Virus record (IMG/VR): IMGVR_UViG_3300044678_001267
Coordinates: 1-20,565 of that record
Strand: one strand, 5' to 3'
Length of the DNA stretch: 20,565 nt
Origin: a virus
A program made the translations under genes and the position numbers. Of the stretch, positions 1 to 5,538 are shown in pieces; within the stretch, counting starts at the first letter, position 1; the number at the start of each line of letters is the position of its first letter. The notes beneath the pieces are model-generated. The model was not told where the DNA came from, ran no database searches, and was given only the letters and a program-made list of their open reading frames with translations.

Positions 1-45
1 ATGTTAGGGTTTGTTACTTCTATTTGTCGGGCGATCGAACTACCG

Positions 46-74
46 TTCAAAAAAATGTAAAACTCTGTTATAAT
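46..74 (+). promoter_or_regulatory. Promoter for the small membrane protein
   Basis: TTCAAA (46-51), a 17-base spacer and TATAAT (69-74) with an upstream TGT form an extended -10 sigma70-type promoter. The expected start site is near 81-84, almost at the ATG at 84, so the transcript would have little or no leader. The -10 matches the other promoters of this window. Confidence 0.6.
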
Positions 75-83
75 TTTACTACA

Positions 84-305
84 ATGGAACTGAAAATGGC
101 TGCCGAAGTTATCGTGAGTATTCTATCTATATTCGGATCTATCGCTTTAGGTGTTAGATGGTTAGTAAAACATTACCTAAGCGAACTTCGTCCGAACTCA
201 GGATCATCCATAAAAGATCAAGTAAACCGCTTAGAACAAAAGGTAGAAATCATCTATGACATCATATTGTCGAACTCTGAAAAACCTTCTAAGCGTAAAA
301 AATAA
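84..305 (+). CDS. Small single-helix membrane protein, possible holin or accessory membrane protein
   Basis: This 73-residue protein has a short N-terminus, one hydrophobic segment at about residues 7-29 (VIVSILSIFGSIALGV core), and a charged, coiled-coil-like tail with heptad-like spacing (VNRLEQKVEIIYDII) ending in lysines and arginine. That layout matches small phage membrane proteins, some of which act as holins or holin partners, but no family is recognised. The reading frame is open upstream to a TTG at 24. I chose ATG 84 because a good extended -10 promoter lies at 66-74, inside the longer version, and the TTG has no ribosome binding site. A secreted lysozyme lies about 4.6 kb downstream on the other strand, so a lysis role is possible but not shown. 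Confidence 0.55.
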   Translation: MELKMAAEVIVSILSIFGSIALGVRWLVKHYLSELRPNSGSSIKDQVNRLEQKVEIIYDIILSNSEKPSKRKK

Positions 306-313
306 TTTCGACC

Positions 314-344
314 TATATATAATATATCTTTATATATAATATAT
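314..344 (+). repeat. AT-rich 14-bp direct repeat overlapping an inverted repeat
   Basis: TATATATAATATAT occurs at 314-327 and again at 331-344, a period of 17 bases. The arms ATATCTT (324-330) and AAGATAT (347-353) also form an inverted repeat around the second copy. The melt-prone composition would suit a DNA-unwinding element, but simple AT-rich drift could also produce it. Confidence 0.6.
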
Positions 345-484
345 ATAAGATATCTAAGGTATTAGGATATTCTTTTTTTCTTTATATATATTAATTATAC
401 ACATTGTTTTCCTGGTCTAATATAAATTCCCTCACAAACCTTAAAAACCAATTATAACGATTTGGTGAATTCTTTATTAACAAC

Positions 485-493
485 TTATCCACA
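485..493 (+). promoter_or_regulatory. Perfect DnaA-box 9-mer (TTATCCACA)
   Basis: The sequence matches the classical high-affinity DnaA box exactly and lies about 140 bases downstream of the AT-rich repeats. A near match (TTATCCAAA) occurs around 6161. A single box can arise by chance in 20 kb, so an origin role is only a possibility. Confidence 0.3.
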
Positions 494-513
494 AACCTTC
501 TGTATACCTGGCA

Positions 514-522
514 TGATATAAT
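514..522 (+). promoter_or_regulatory. Orphan extended -10 promoter TGATATAAT
   Basis: This is identical to the -10 elements of several tail genes here, but no gene starts after it. The ATG three bases downstream opens only four codons (MSDT). Transcription from about 528 would run into the hairpin at 549-574, so it may drive a short RNA. Confidence 0.5.
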
Positions 523-527
523 TTTAT

Positions 528-583
528 GTCTGACACCTGAGTAAATCTCGATACCCACCGTTTCTTGGGTGTTGGACTTTTAA
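528..583 (+). ncRNA. Possible ~55-nt small RNA between an orphan promoter and a terminator-like hairpin
   Basis: The interval is inferred only from the TGATATAAT element at 514-522 and the hairpin plus T-rich tail ending near 582. It matches no known RNA family that I recognise. GACACC (531-536) could alternatively pair with GGTGTT (568-573), so two competing folds are possible. Confidence 0.25.
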
Positions 584-585
584 TT
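548..585 (+). terminator. Rho-independent terminator-like hairpin
   Basis: Bases 549-557 (CGATACCCA) pair with 566-574 (TGGGTGTTG), counting G-U pairs, around an 8-base loop. TTTT runs follow from about 578. The stem is moderate and the T-tract is interrupted. It sits just before the promoter of the gene at 610, a sensible place to end an upstream transcript. Confidence 0.45.
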
Positions 586-594
586 TTAATAAAA

Positions 595-603
595 TGATAT
601 AAT
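595..603 (+). promoter_or_regulatory. Extended -10 promoter with leaderless spacing
   Basis: TGATATAAT ends exactly six bases before the ATG at 610, so the normal start point falls on or next to the A of the start codon. No Shine-Dalgarno sequence precedes this gene, which agrees with leaderless translation. TTGGAC at 573-578 is a poorly spaced -35 candidate (about 20 bases). Confidence 0.6.
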
Positions 604-609
604 GCTAAT

Positions 610-984
610 ATGTGTACAACCGTAGAAAAATTTGGATCTGACCCCGCCACCCTTAAATGGCAAATAATTCGTGGAGACTCTTCTCTGATAAGAATTGACT
701 TTTTACAAAACGACGAAACAACACATTACGACACAACAGGATGGACTTACCTTGCCTCCGCATATGACCCTAAAACCGATATAATCGACCCTCTAACGGT
801 CGTTTCAGGCTCAGGGTATGTTCAGGTAAAGGTAGACCCAAGTTTGAGTGCATTTTGGGGCTCTACGTACCGTTCTAGCGTTGCAGAACTTATGTTTGAT
901 TTAGAAGTAACTATCGACGACACAGTTTGGACACCAGTTATAGGAACCATCACAGTTCTTGGTGACATTAGTGGTACCTTATAA
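610..984 (+). CDS. BppU N-terminal-like phage baseplate/tail sandwich protein (copy 1 of 3)
   Basis: This 124-residue, beta-rich protein begins with a segment KWQIIRGDSSLIRIDF. The KW..(I/V)RGD(S/T) pattern followed by short strands recalls the N-terminal domain of phage baseplate upper proteins (BppU), an immunoglobulin-like sandwich. It ends TVWTPVIGTITVLGDISG. The genes at 1859 and 6187 share the same opening and closing pattern, so the three are paralogues. The likely role is a structural adaptor in the tail or baseplate. The start is fixed by a promoter six bases upstream and no ribosome binding site is visible. The stop overlaps the next start (TAATG), suggesting translational coupling to the 33-codon gene that follows. 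The fold is inferred from pattern only. Confidence 0.75.
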   Translation: MCTTVEKFGSDPATLKWQIIRGDSSLIRIDFLQNDETTHYDTTGWTYLASAYDPKTDIIDPLTVVSGSGYVQVKVDPSLSAFWGSTYRSSVAELMFDLEVTIDDTVWTPVIGTITVLGDISGTL

Positions 985-1085
985 TGCCAGTCATAAAAAT
1001 TTCAAATGTTAAAAATGATTTACCGTCCGTTATAAAAATAACAGACTCAACAGGCTCAGAAAAAATCGTAAAGATAACAAAATAA
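984..1085 (+). CDS. 33-residue micro-protein coupled to BppU-like gene
   Basis: ATG overlaps the previous stop in the arrangement TAATG, and the frame runs 33 codons to TAA at 1083-1085. The product contains SNVKNDLPSVIKITDSTGSE and looks like two or three beta strands rich in Ile, Val and Lys. No family is recognised. A real gene is supported by the exact overlap start and by the ribosome binding site of the next gene starting right at its stop. The other BppU-like genes (1859, 6187) are also followed by a TAATG-overlapping partner, so this may be a minimal version of that partner. It is short enough that chance cannot be excluded. Confidence 0.55.
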   Translation: MPVIKISNVKNDLPSVIKITDSTGSEKIVKITK

Positions 1086-1094
1086 GGAGACGCT

Positions 1095-1832
1095 ATGGCA
1101 ATATCACGAAACATGGGCTTTCCTATACAAGAAAAACAAAAAATCAGTATTGTTGAACAAGAAACCCCACAACTACAATTTTTACCAGTCCCAGGACCAC
1201 AAGGTTCCCCAGGACCACAAGGTGCAATGGGTCCACAAGGAATACAAGGTCCCAAAGGTGATAAAGGCGATAAAGGTGATTCAGGTGCAGACGGAAAAGA
1301 TGGCAAGAATGGCAAGAATGGTATAAACGGTAAAAATGGAGAAAGTTATGTTCCAGTTTACAAACAACAAACAGGATGGGCTAGTTACGAAGACAAGTCT
1401 TCTAGAATTTTTAGCGTAGAACCAACTAGAGGTGAAAATGGTTGGCACGATATATATATTGATAAAAAAGATATTTTAAAAAACCATTCATTTCTACCCT
1501 TAAATTGCAACACTCTTTATAACGAACAGGCCAGATCATTTACCTTTAGAAGTTTAGAAATAGGATCAACTATTAGAATTACTTATAATTTTTCACTTGA
1601 AACCTTTGTTAATAATACTGAACTTTGGTTTGCTACCGTATACCCCGAAATTAACAAATCAGTTCTAACAATGGTTGGATCATTTAAATATCAAGGAATC
1701 TTTGACCTAACAGTTGACCAAACAATACACATAGAAAATAAAGAAATGTGGTTTAACTTCTGCAGACCATATGCAAAATCAGATTTTTTAACAAACCTAA
1801 TACTAAAAAAAATATATGTATCAGTTTCATAG
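1095..1832 (+). CDS. Collagen-like tail fibre protein
   Basis: This 245-residue protein has three parts. An N-terminal stretch (1-33) probably anchors to the virion. An uninterrupted Gly-X-Y run covers residues 34-82 (sixteen triplets such as GPQ, GSP, GPK, GDK, GKN). A C-terminal beta-rich domain (about 85-245) contains WASYEDKSSR near its start. Collagen triplets in phage fibres form a trimeric rod, and the C-terminal domain often drives trimer formation or binds the host surface. Lysine occupies the Y position in several triplets and proline lies in both X and Y positions, the sites hydroxylated in animal collagen. Hydroxylase-like and glycosyltransferase genes lie downstream in this window. 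A strong ribosome binding site (AAGGAGA, 1084-1090) fixes the start. Confidence 0.9.
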   Translation: MAISRNMGFPIQEKQKISIVEQETPQLQFLPVPGPQGSPGPQGAMGPQGIQGPKGDKGDKGDSGADGKDGKNGKNGINGKNGESYVPVYKQQTGWASYEDKSSRIFSVEPTRGENGWHDIYIDKKDILKNHSFLPLNCNTLYNEQARSFTFRSLEIGSTIRITYNFSLETFVNNTELWFATVYPEINKSVLTMVGSFKYQGIFDLTVDQTIHIENKEMWFNFCRPYAKSDFLTNLILKKIYVSVS

Positions 1833-1834
1833 CA

Positions 1835-1843
1835 TGATATAAT
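1835..1843 (+). promoter_or_regulatory. Extended -10 promoter TGATATAAT
   Basis: The element begins three bases after the stop of the collagen-like gene. It is followed 15 bases later by the ATG at 1859, with AGGAGG (1849-1854) between. This unit is leadered, unlike those at 595 and 5614, although the -10 is the same. Confidence 0.6.
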
Positions 1844-1858
1844 GAACTAGGAGGGTTT

Positions 1859-2212
1859 ATGGCATTTCCAGGCACATACAACATTAATTATTACAAGGGT
1901 GACCGTTATGAATTCGTTATATACCCCAAAGACGCTGCAGGCAACACATTTGACTTAACAGGATATACCTCTGCCTTTTCCATCGCTGACTCAACTGGAC
2001 CAGATCCAGACGAAGGCCCATTTGCAGCAAGTGCAGTTATTAGCAACGCTAAAGATAAAATTACTTGTGTAATATTACCAGAATTAGGTGCAGATAATCT
2101 AGATGCAGGAACCACATACTATTACGATGTTCAAGTATCAAACGGAGTAGAAGTTGTTTACACACTTCTAAAGGGAACAATTACTGTAACAGCAGATGTA
2201 ACTGGTGCATAA
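1859..2212 (+). CDS. BppU N-terminal-like baseplate/tail protein (copy 2 of 3)
   Basis: This 117-residue sandwich-like protein opens with INYYKGDRYEFVIYPKD, the same pattern as the RGD(S/T) segment of the gene at 610. It closes with VYTLLKGTITVTADVTG, matching that gene's ending. It is therefore a divergent paralogue and probably occupies an equivalent structural role in the tail or baseplate. A very good ribosome binding site (AGGAGG) and a promoter at 1835 show that it starts its own transcription unit. Its TAA overlaps the ATG of the next gene (TAATG at 2210-2214), so the two are probably translated together and may bind each other. Assignment to BppU is from motif resemblance, not from a search. 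Confidence 0.75.
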   Translation: MAFPGTYNINYYKGDRYEFVIYPKDAAGNTFDLTGYTSAFSIADSTGPDPDEGPFAASAVISNAKDKITCVILPELGADNLDAGTTYYYDVQVSNGVEVVYTLLKGTITVTADVTGA

Positions 2213-2796
2213 TGGCTGATGTAGTATTAACCACCGACGAACTTTTAGTATTAAGCGGACCAAGTAGCGTAAACGTAGAAGTTGACTTTGGACCTGAAGG
2301 TGAACGTGGAAGTTTGTTTTATGTTTCAGTAGGAAACCCAAATACAGCACTTATTGGCCAAACACCAAAAGCAAAAGACCTATGTGTTAATGTTTTAAAA
2401 ACAGATAACGAATATTCATATGTTTATCAGTACAATTCTGATGGTGCTGACGGATTTCAATGGTACCCAATAATTAAACTAAACCCACTTCAATACAATA
2501 AAATAATGACTGGAACATTTGTTGATGGATCTAAAGTATTTAATATTCCTGTAAATTATATTGTTGATGAAGAAACTTCTCAAACCTTAACTAGTGCAAA
2601 TTTTAATATCACTTACAGTATTCCAAACGAAAACCCAATAGCGTCTTCTATAGAAATAGGTTCTTTTACAAACGACCCAGTAAGTGGATTACAGGTAATT
2701 CCAGTAACGGTAAACGCTGTTGAGTATGCTAGTTCTACCTGGCAAAATTTAACTGGTGTAAAAACGGTTCATTTTGTAATATCTATCGTGGTATAA
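2212..2796 (+). CDS. Tail fibre/appendage protein of unknown family
   Basis: This 194-residue protein is coupled by TAATG to the preceding BppU-like gene. Residues 1-40 include LSGPSSVNVEVDFGPEGERG, a short Gly/Pro stretch that leads into FYVSVGNPNTA, a pattern I associate with actinophage tail-fibre proteins. The rest is rich in beta-forming residues and ends in a hydrophobic strand (VHFVISIVV), as expected for a sandwich or trimeric knob. No enzyme motif or membrane segment is seen. Its stop codon (2794-2796) lies inside the -10 element of the next promoter, showing how tightly the units are packed. A structural role is inferred from composition and neighbours. Confidence 0.75.
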   Translation: MADVVLTTDELLVLSGPSSVNVEVDFGPEGERGSLFYVSVGNPNTALIGQTPKAKDLCVNVLKTDNEYSYVYQYNSDGADGFQWYPIIKLNPLQYNKIMTGTFVDGSKVFNIPVNYIVDEETSQTLTSANFNITYSIPNENPIASSIEIGSFTNDPVSGLQVIPVTVNAVEYASSTWQNLTGVKTVHFVISIVV

Positions 2797-2797
2797 T
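2789..2797 (+). promoter_or_regulatory. Extended -10 promoter TGGTATAAT overlapping a stop codon
   Basis: The TAA stop of the upstream gene is part of the TATAAT hexamer (2792-2797). The next ATG (2815) lies 17 bases downstream after a GAAGGTG ribosome binding site. The predicted start site is near 2804. Confidence 0.5.
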
Positions 2798-2814
2798 GAT
2801 GAAGGTGATGAACA

Positions 2815-3255
2815 ATGGCTGATGTTAGCATAGGAAATATATATTCTACTAAAGTTCCAGGCTATGAAGATGCCGCAGATATTCAGACTGCTCTGAGAGC
2901 ATACCATTACGGCTCAAGCACATATGATGAAACAAACAGCAATACTGCTGCATTAGTAAATCCATCAATTGCATACCATTTAAAAAACATTCAAGACTCA
3001 ATTGATGCATTAGAGGCATTAGGAACAGGTTCCGTTGTTTCAAATACACAACCAACAACAGTTCAAGAAGGATTGTTATGGTTAGACATAGATTCAACAC
3101 CAGGTAACACACCAGTAAACCCAACAGCAATTTATACAGCAATAGAACCATCAACACCAACAGATGGAACCCTTTGGGTAGTAAAAGGATCTAGCCCACT
3201 TGAAATGAAAATTTATAATTCAGCAACTTCTGATTGGGATACCATAGGTGCATAA
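2815..3255 (+). CDS. Tail protein with two LW-D type beta-hairpin repeats
   Basis: This 146-residue protein has an N-terminal half with helical segments (IAYHLKNIQDSIDALEALG). Two short repeats follow, near residues 76-95 (QPTTVQEGLLWLDIDSTP) and 111-145 (PSTPTDGTLWVV...MKIYNSATSDWDTIG). The pattern P..(D/E)G.(L/M)W.(D) followed by a K(I/V)Y strand and a Trp is a recurrent motif of phage fibre proteins; the gene at 9606 carries another copy (DNGDMWFD...LKIYYETDWFTI). It is probably a structural fibre or adaptor protein. It has its own promoter and ribosome binding site upstream and overlaps the next micro-gene by TAATG. No enzymatic residues are apparent. Confidence 0.8.
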   Translation: MADVSIGNIYSTKVPGYEDAADIQTALRAYHYGSSTYDETNSNTAALVNPSIAYHLKNIQDSIDALEALGTGSVVSNTQPTTVQEGLLWLDIDSTPGNTPVNPTAIYTAIEPSTPTDGTLWVVKGSSPLEMKIYNSATSDWDTIGA

Positions 3256-3353
3256 TGTCTGATAACATAATTTTAAAAGAAATTGCAATTGCAAAACTAG
3301 TTGCACTAGGTTTAACAGAAGAAGAACTTAAAGCAATAGGAATCGGTGAATAA
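3255..3353 (+). CDS. 32-residue helical micro-protein
   Basis: The gene is bounded on both sides by TAATG overlaps (3253-3257 and 3351-3355), which is strong evidence for a translated frame even though it encodes only 32 residues. The product is predicted to be one or two short helices: LKEIAIAKLVALGLTEEELK, then AIGIGE. The LGLTEEELKAI stretch looks like the helix-turn-helix-like ends seen in short phage tail-associated peptides, but I recognise no family. It may be a small structural peptide or may serve mainly to couple translation of the genes around it. Confidence 0.6.
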   Translation: MSDNIILKEIAIAKLVALGLTEEELKAIGIGE

Positions 3354-4003
3354 TGCCATCATTAAATACTACTGGTAAAACAGCATACGTTTACGATCAA
3401 GAAACAGACACATTTTACGCACTTGGTGCAAACACAAACACTGCTGCAAATTATATTTGGTCTGGAACACAAGAATTTCAAAACAATGTTACATTTGCAG
3501 ATACCAATGCAGTAATTACTGCTAAGGCTGGAATAAACAACTTTTTAAATCCTTCAGCAAGAGATGCAGCATTATCTGCACCAGTAAGAGGAACAGTTTG
3601 TTTTGTTAGACAAACCGCAGGTGCTGTAGCAATTAATGATTTACAATTTTACAACGGAACTAATTGGATATCTTATGGTGGTTTAGTTACCTTTAATAAG
3701 CAGGCTGGTAGCGGAACACAAAATTATGATTTAACATTAAGTGATATTGGTCAAAGTATAACTTTTGATTCTACAGGAGCATGGACAGTAACTATTCCAC
3801 CTAATTCAAGTATTGCTTTTCCAATAGGATCAGAAATAGATGTTTTTAGAATGAATACTGGGTCTGTTACATTTGTTGCAGGTGCAGGAGTTACTTTAAA
3901 TAGTAAAAATGCAAATAAAGCAATTGCAGCAAGGTACTCAGGTGCATCCTTGTTTAAGTTTGATACAAACACCTGGCTTCTAGTCGGCGACTTGATCGCA
4001 TAG
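3353..4003 (+). CDS. Tail fibre protein with C-terminal adhesin module (shared with gene at 10128)
   Basis: This is a 216-residue protein. The N-terminal part contains a strand-rich segment with VYDQETDTFYALG. Residues 85-110 (VCFVRQTAG...LQFYNGTNWISYGG) resemble the common fibre hairpin YNGT.W. Residues 115-216 form a module also found at the end of the 591-residue fibre at 10128: TVTIPPNSSIAFPIGSEIDV here, LTIPLNSAVAFPVGTSIDIL there, and both finish NTW(L/V)(L/V)xGDL(I/T)A. Such shared C-terminal modules are usually receptor-binding or trimer-closing domains. The start overlaps the previous stop, so translation is probably coupled. It ends just before a ribosome binding site for the PASTA-Hint protein. 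Confidence 0.8.
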   Translation: MPSLNTTGKTAYVYDQETDTFYALGANTNTAANYIWSGTQEFQNNVTFADTNAVITAKAGINNFLNPSARDAALSAPVRGTVCFVRQTAGAVAINDLQFYNGTNWISYGGLVTFNKQAGSGTQNYDLTLSDIGQSITFDSTGAWTVTIPPNSSIAFPIGSEIDVFRMNTGSVTFVAGAGVTLNSKNANKAIAARYSGASLFKFDTNTWLLVGDLIA

Positions 4004-4012
4004 GGGTTTGCT

Positions 4013-4918
4013 ATGGCATTATTTGGAAAACTAGTTAAATACGTTGTAAAAAAAGGAATGAAACTGGTTCCTAATTTTATTGGAAGAACAAGTGCACAGG
4101 CTCAAGCAGATGTTGTATCTGAAGGTTTTGTTTTAGGTAATGTAACCACTACAGTTTCTGGAGAACCTGCTGAATTAGCAAACGATGGATTAATTGTTGA
4201 ACAAATTCCCGCAGTTACAACACCAGCAGATTATGAAGCAACTGTTGATTTGACCGTAAGGCAGTTTAGTTTTACACCATTTGGTGTATTTGGGTTTTCT
4301 CCTTTTACAGTATTTGGGTTTTCTCCTTTTAACGTATTTGGTTTTTCTCCCTTTAACGTATTTGGATTTTCACCATTTAGAGTATTTGGATTTTCACCAA
4401 TTTCATATGGATTTACACCTACTTATTGTATAGATGAAAATACACCAGTATTAACTAAAGAAGGATATAAGTTAGCAAAAGATATAGTTGTTGAAGATAT
4501 ATTAATTACTAAAACTTTTGACGGTTTACCTATAACAAACCACGAAGGATTAAAATCTTGGTCAGGTGATGTAGTTACTGAGTATAACACTGTAGAGTCT
4601 AAAGTAACAAACATTAAAAAAACCAATGTTTCTGAAACTATTATAATTAACGATGATATTTATAAAAGATTTTCTACTCAAGAAGATATTTTAGTAATAA
4701 GAGATAATAAACTAATATTTTGTGTTGCTTCTGAATTAAAAATAAATGATCAAATAGCAAAAAGTCCAACCGAAATGATTGGCGATCAAGCAGCATGTAT
4801 TGTTTATAAAATAGAAACAGTAAAAGAAGATAGAGATGTTTATGATTTTATGAGAGAACCATTTGGCTTGGTTGTAGCAGATTCTTTACTTGTATATAAC
4901 GCTTATCCAGTAAATTAA
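4013..4918 (+). CDS. PASTA - FxVFGFSP repeat - Hint domain tail protein
   Basis: This 301-residue protein has three parts. Residues 18-82 resemble one PASTA domain (LVPNFIGRTSAQAQADV start, VEQIPAV middle, ATVDLTV end), a fold known for binding peptidoglycan. Residues 90-129 are five tandem octapeptides F(G/T/N/N/R)VFGFSP. Cys139 then opens a Hint domain: YCIDENTPVLTKEGYKLAKDI fits Hint block A, and the protein ends GLVVADSLLVYN (Asn296) plus AYPVN. Hint domains self-process at the N-terminal Cys and C-terminal Asn. The usual block B T..H is replaced by STQED, and no Cys, Ser or Thr follows the last Asn. It is therefore closer to a bacterial intein-like domain than to a splicing intein. AGGGG lies six to seven bases before the start. 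The stop overlaps the convergent lysozyme gene. A paralogue lies at 11935. Confidence 0.85.
   Translation: MALFGKLVKYVVKKGMKLVPNFIGRTSAQAQADVVSEGFVLGNVTTTVSGEPAELANDGLIVEQIPAVTTPADYEATVDLTVRQFSFTPFGVFGFSPFTVFGFSPFNVFGFSPFNVFGFSPFRVFGFSPISYGFTPTYCIDENTPVLTKEGYKLAKDIVVEDILITKTFDGLPITNHEGLKSWSGDVVTEYNTVESKVTNIKKTNVSETIIINDDIYKRFSTQEDILVIRDNKLIFCVASELKINDQIAKSPTEMIGDQAACIVYKIETVKEDRDVYDFMREPFGLVVADSLLVYNAYPVN
4280..4399 (+). repeat. Five tandem 24-bp coding repeats (FxVFGFSP)
   Basis: Each 24-base unit encodes one octapeptide. The variable residue reads G, T, N, N, R in order. A nearly identical peptide array lies at 12553-12672 in another gene. Confidence 0.95.
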
Positions 4919-5490
4919 TCTTTAGGAAACTGGTACATAAATTCTCTAGTTTTTGAAGTTATGCCTTTCCAAGGTCCCCAATTTTTTCCACCATCACTCA
5001 TTATGTAAGCAACTTGACAGTTAATTGATGGATTTAAAAGTTGACTAGTGTAGTCTAAATTATATTTTTCTTTTCTATCAGCATTAAGGTCACCAATCAT
5101 ATTTATTTGAAATAATCCGTATGACTTGTCTCCAGTGCTTTTATTGCCATTAAAAGCCAAGGCGTTACCCATTGATTCTTTTTTAACAATGGCCCAAGCC
5201 TCAACTAAGTGTTTATTTTCAAAACCACAAGCAGATAGCAAAGTTTTTAGTTCAATGTCAGTAAGTTGTCCTTTATCCTGATATTCAGCAAGGGTTCTTA
5301 CATTATCTCTAGATGGTTTATTTAAATGATCTGGCCTAGAAAGCAAAAAAACCGCCTCAGCGGTAAATGTTGCATATTTATCGTTTTTCAGGTTAGTTTC
5401 AACACCTTGAGCATTAGAAATGTTCAAAAATACTGAAGATAATCCAAGACTTGCGAGCAATCCTATTAAAAATTTTTTATCTTTTTTCAT
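4915..5490 (-). CDS. Secreted lysozyme-like / lytic transglycosylase-fold peptidoglycan hydrolase
   Basis: This is the only convincing minus-strand gene, with 191 residues. Residues 1-27 form a signal peptide: a lysine-rich start, a hydrophobic core (FLIGLLASLGLSSVFL) and SNA before the likely cleavage at 27/28. The mature part has AWAIVKKES with Glu105 as the likely catalytic acid, then SYGLFQIN, the classic lysozyme/SLT signature. NPSINCQVAYIM and WGPWKGI follow. Cys88 and Cys158 could form a disulfide outside the membrane. It would cleave glycan strands of the host wall during lysis or entry. A ribosome binding site (AGGAGAG), a promoter at 5539-5567 and a palindrome at the start site serve it alone. 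Its stop overlaps the converging plus-strand gene by four bases. Confidence 0.88.
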   Translation of the reverse strand: MKKDKKFLIGLLASLGLSSVFLNISNAQGVETNLKNDKYATFTAEAVFLLSRPDHLNKPSRDNVRTLAEYQDKGQLTDIELKTLLSACGFENKHLVEAWAIVKKESMGNALAFNGNKSTGDKSYGLFQINMIGDLNADRKEKYNLDYTSQLLNPSINCQVAYIMSDGGKNWGPWKGITSKTREFMYQFPKD

Positions 5491-5509
5491 AGTTCTCTCC
5501 TAAGAAAAC

Positions 5510-5532
5510 ATGACACCCTTGGTAGGTGTCAT
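5510..5532 (-). promoter_or_regulatory. Perfect 8-bp palindrome at the lysozyme transcription start
   Basis: ATGACACC (5510-5517) and GGTGTCAT (5525-5532) are exact inverted repeats around a 7-base centre. The predicted start site of the minus promoter falls at about 5532. The element is therefore either an operator covering the start point or a hairpin at the very 5' end of the mRNA. Confidence 0.6.
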
Positions 5533-5538
5533 ATATCA

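Larger units (their letters stand above)
306..609 (+). other. Intergenic region without protein genes: AT-rich repeats, DnaA-box match, promoter-hairpin unit
   Basis: No convincing ORF is seen on either strand across these 304 bases. From 306 to about 410 the sequence is almost purely A and T. A DnaA-box match lies at 485-493, an extended -10 at 514-522, a hairpin with a T-rich tail at 549-585, and the promoter of the next gene at 595-603. No tRNA cloverleaf was recognised. Confidence 0.7.

Noticed and set aside
1-60. Open frame from position 1 to TAA at 58-60 (19 codons), possibly the end of an upstream gene.
   Set aside because: Too short to support; the only ATG is at the window edge and no homology can be judged.
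24-83. Longer TTG-started version of the first membrane protein.
   Set aside because: No ribosome binding site at the TTG, and a good promoter lies inside this stretch, favouring ATG 84.
968-1315. Minus-strand 115-residue frame rich in Gly, Pro and Cys.
   Set aside because: It is the antisense of the collagen-like repeat and overlaps two well-supported genes.
2849-3160. Minus-strand 103-residue leucine-rich frame.
   Set aside because: Antisense of the tail gene at 2815; the composition reflects the reverse complement of its Asn, Thr and Ala codons, and no start signals are present.
4280-4399. Regular 24-bp repeats that could suggest a CRISPR array.
   Set aside because: The units are contiguous, in frame and without spacers. 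They encode an octapeptide array inside a gene.
4013-4918. A true splicing intein inserted in a tail gene.
   Set aside because: No Cys, Ser or Thr follows the final Asn, only five residues remain after it, and the block B His is absent; an intein-like Hint domain fits better.
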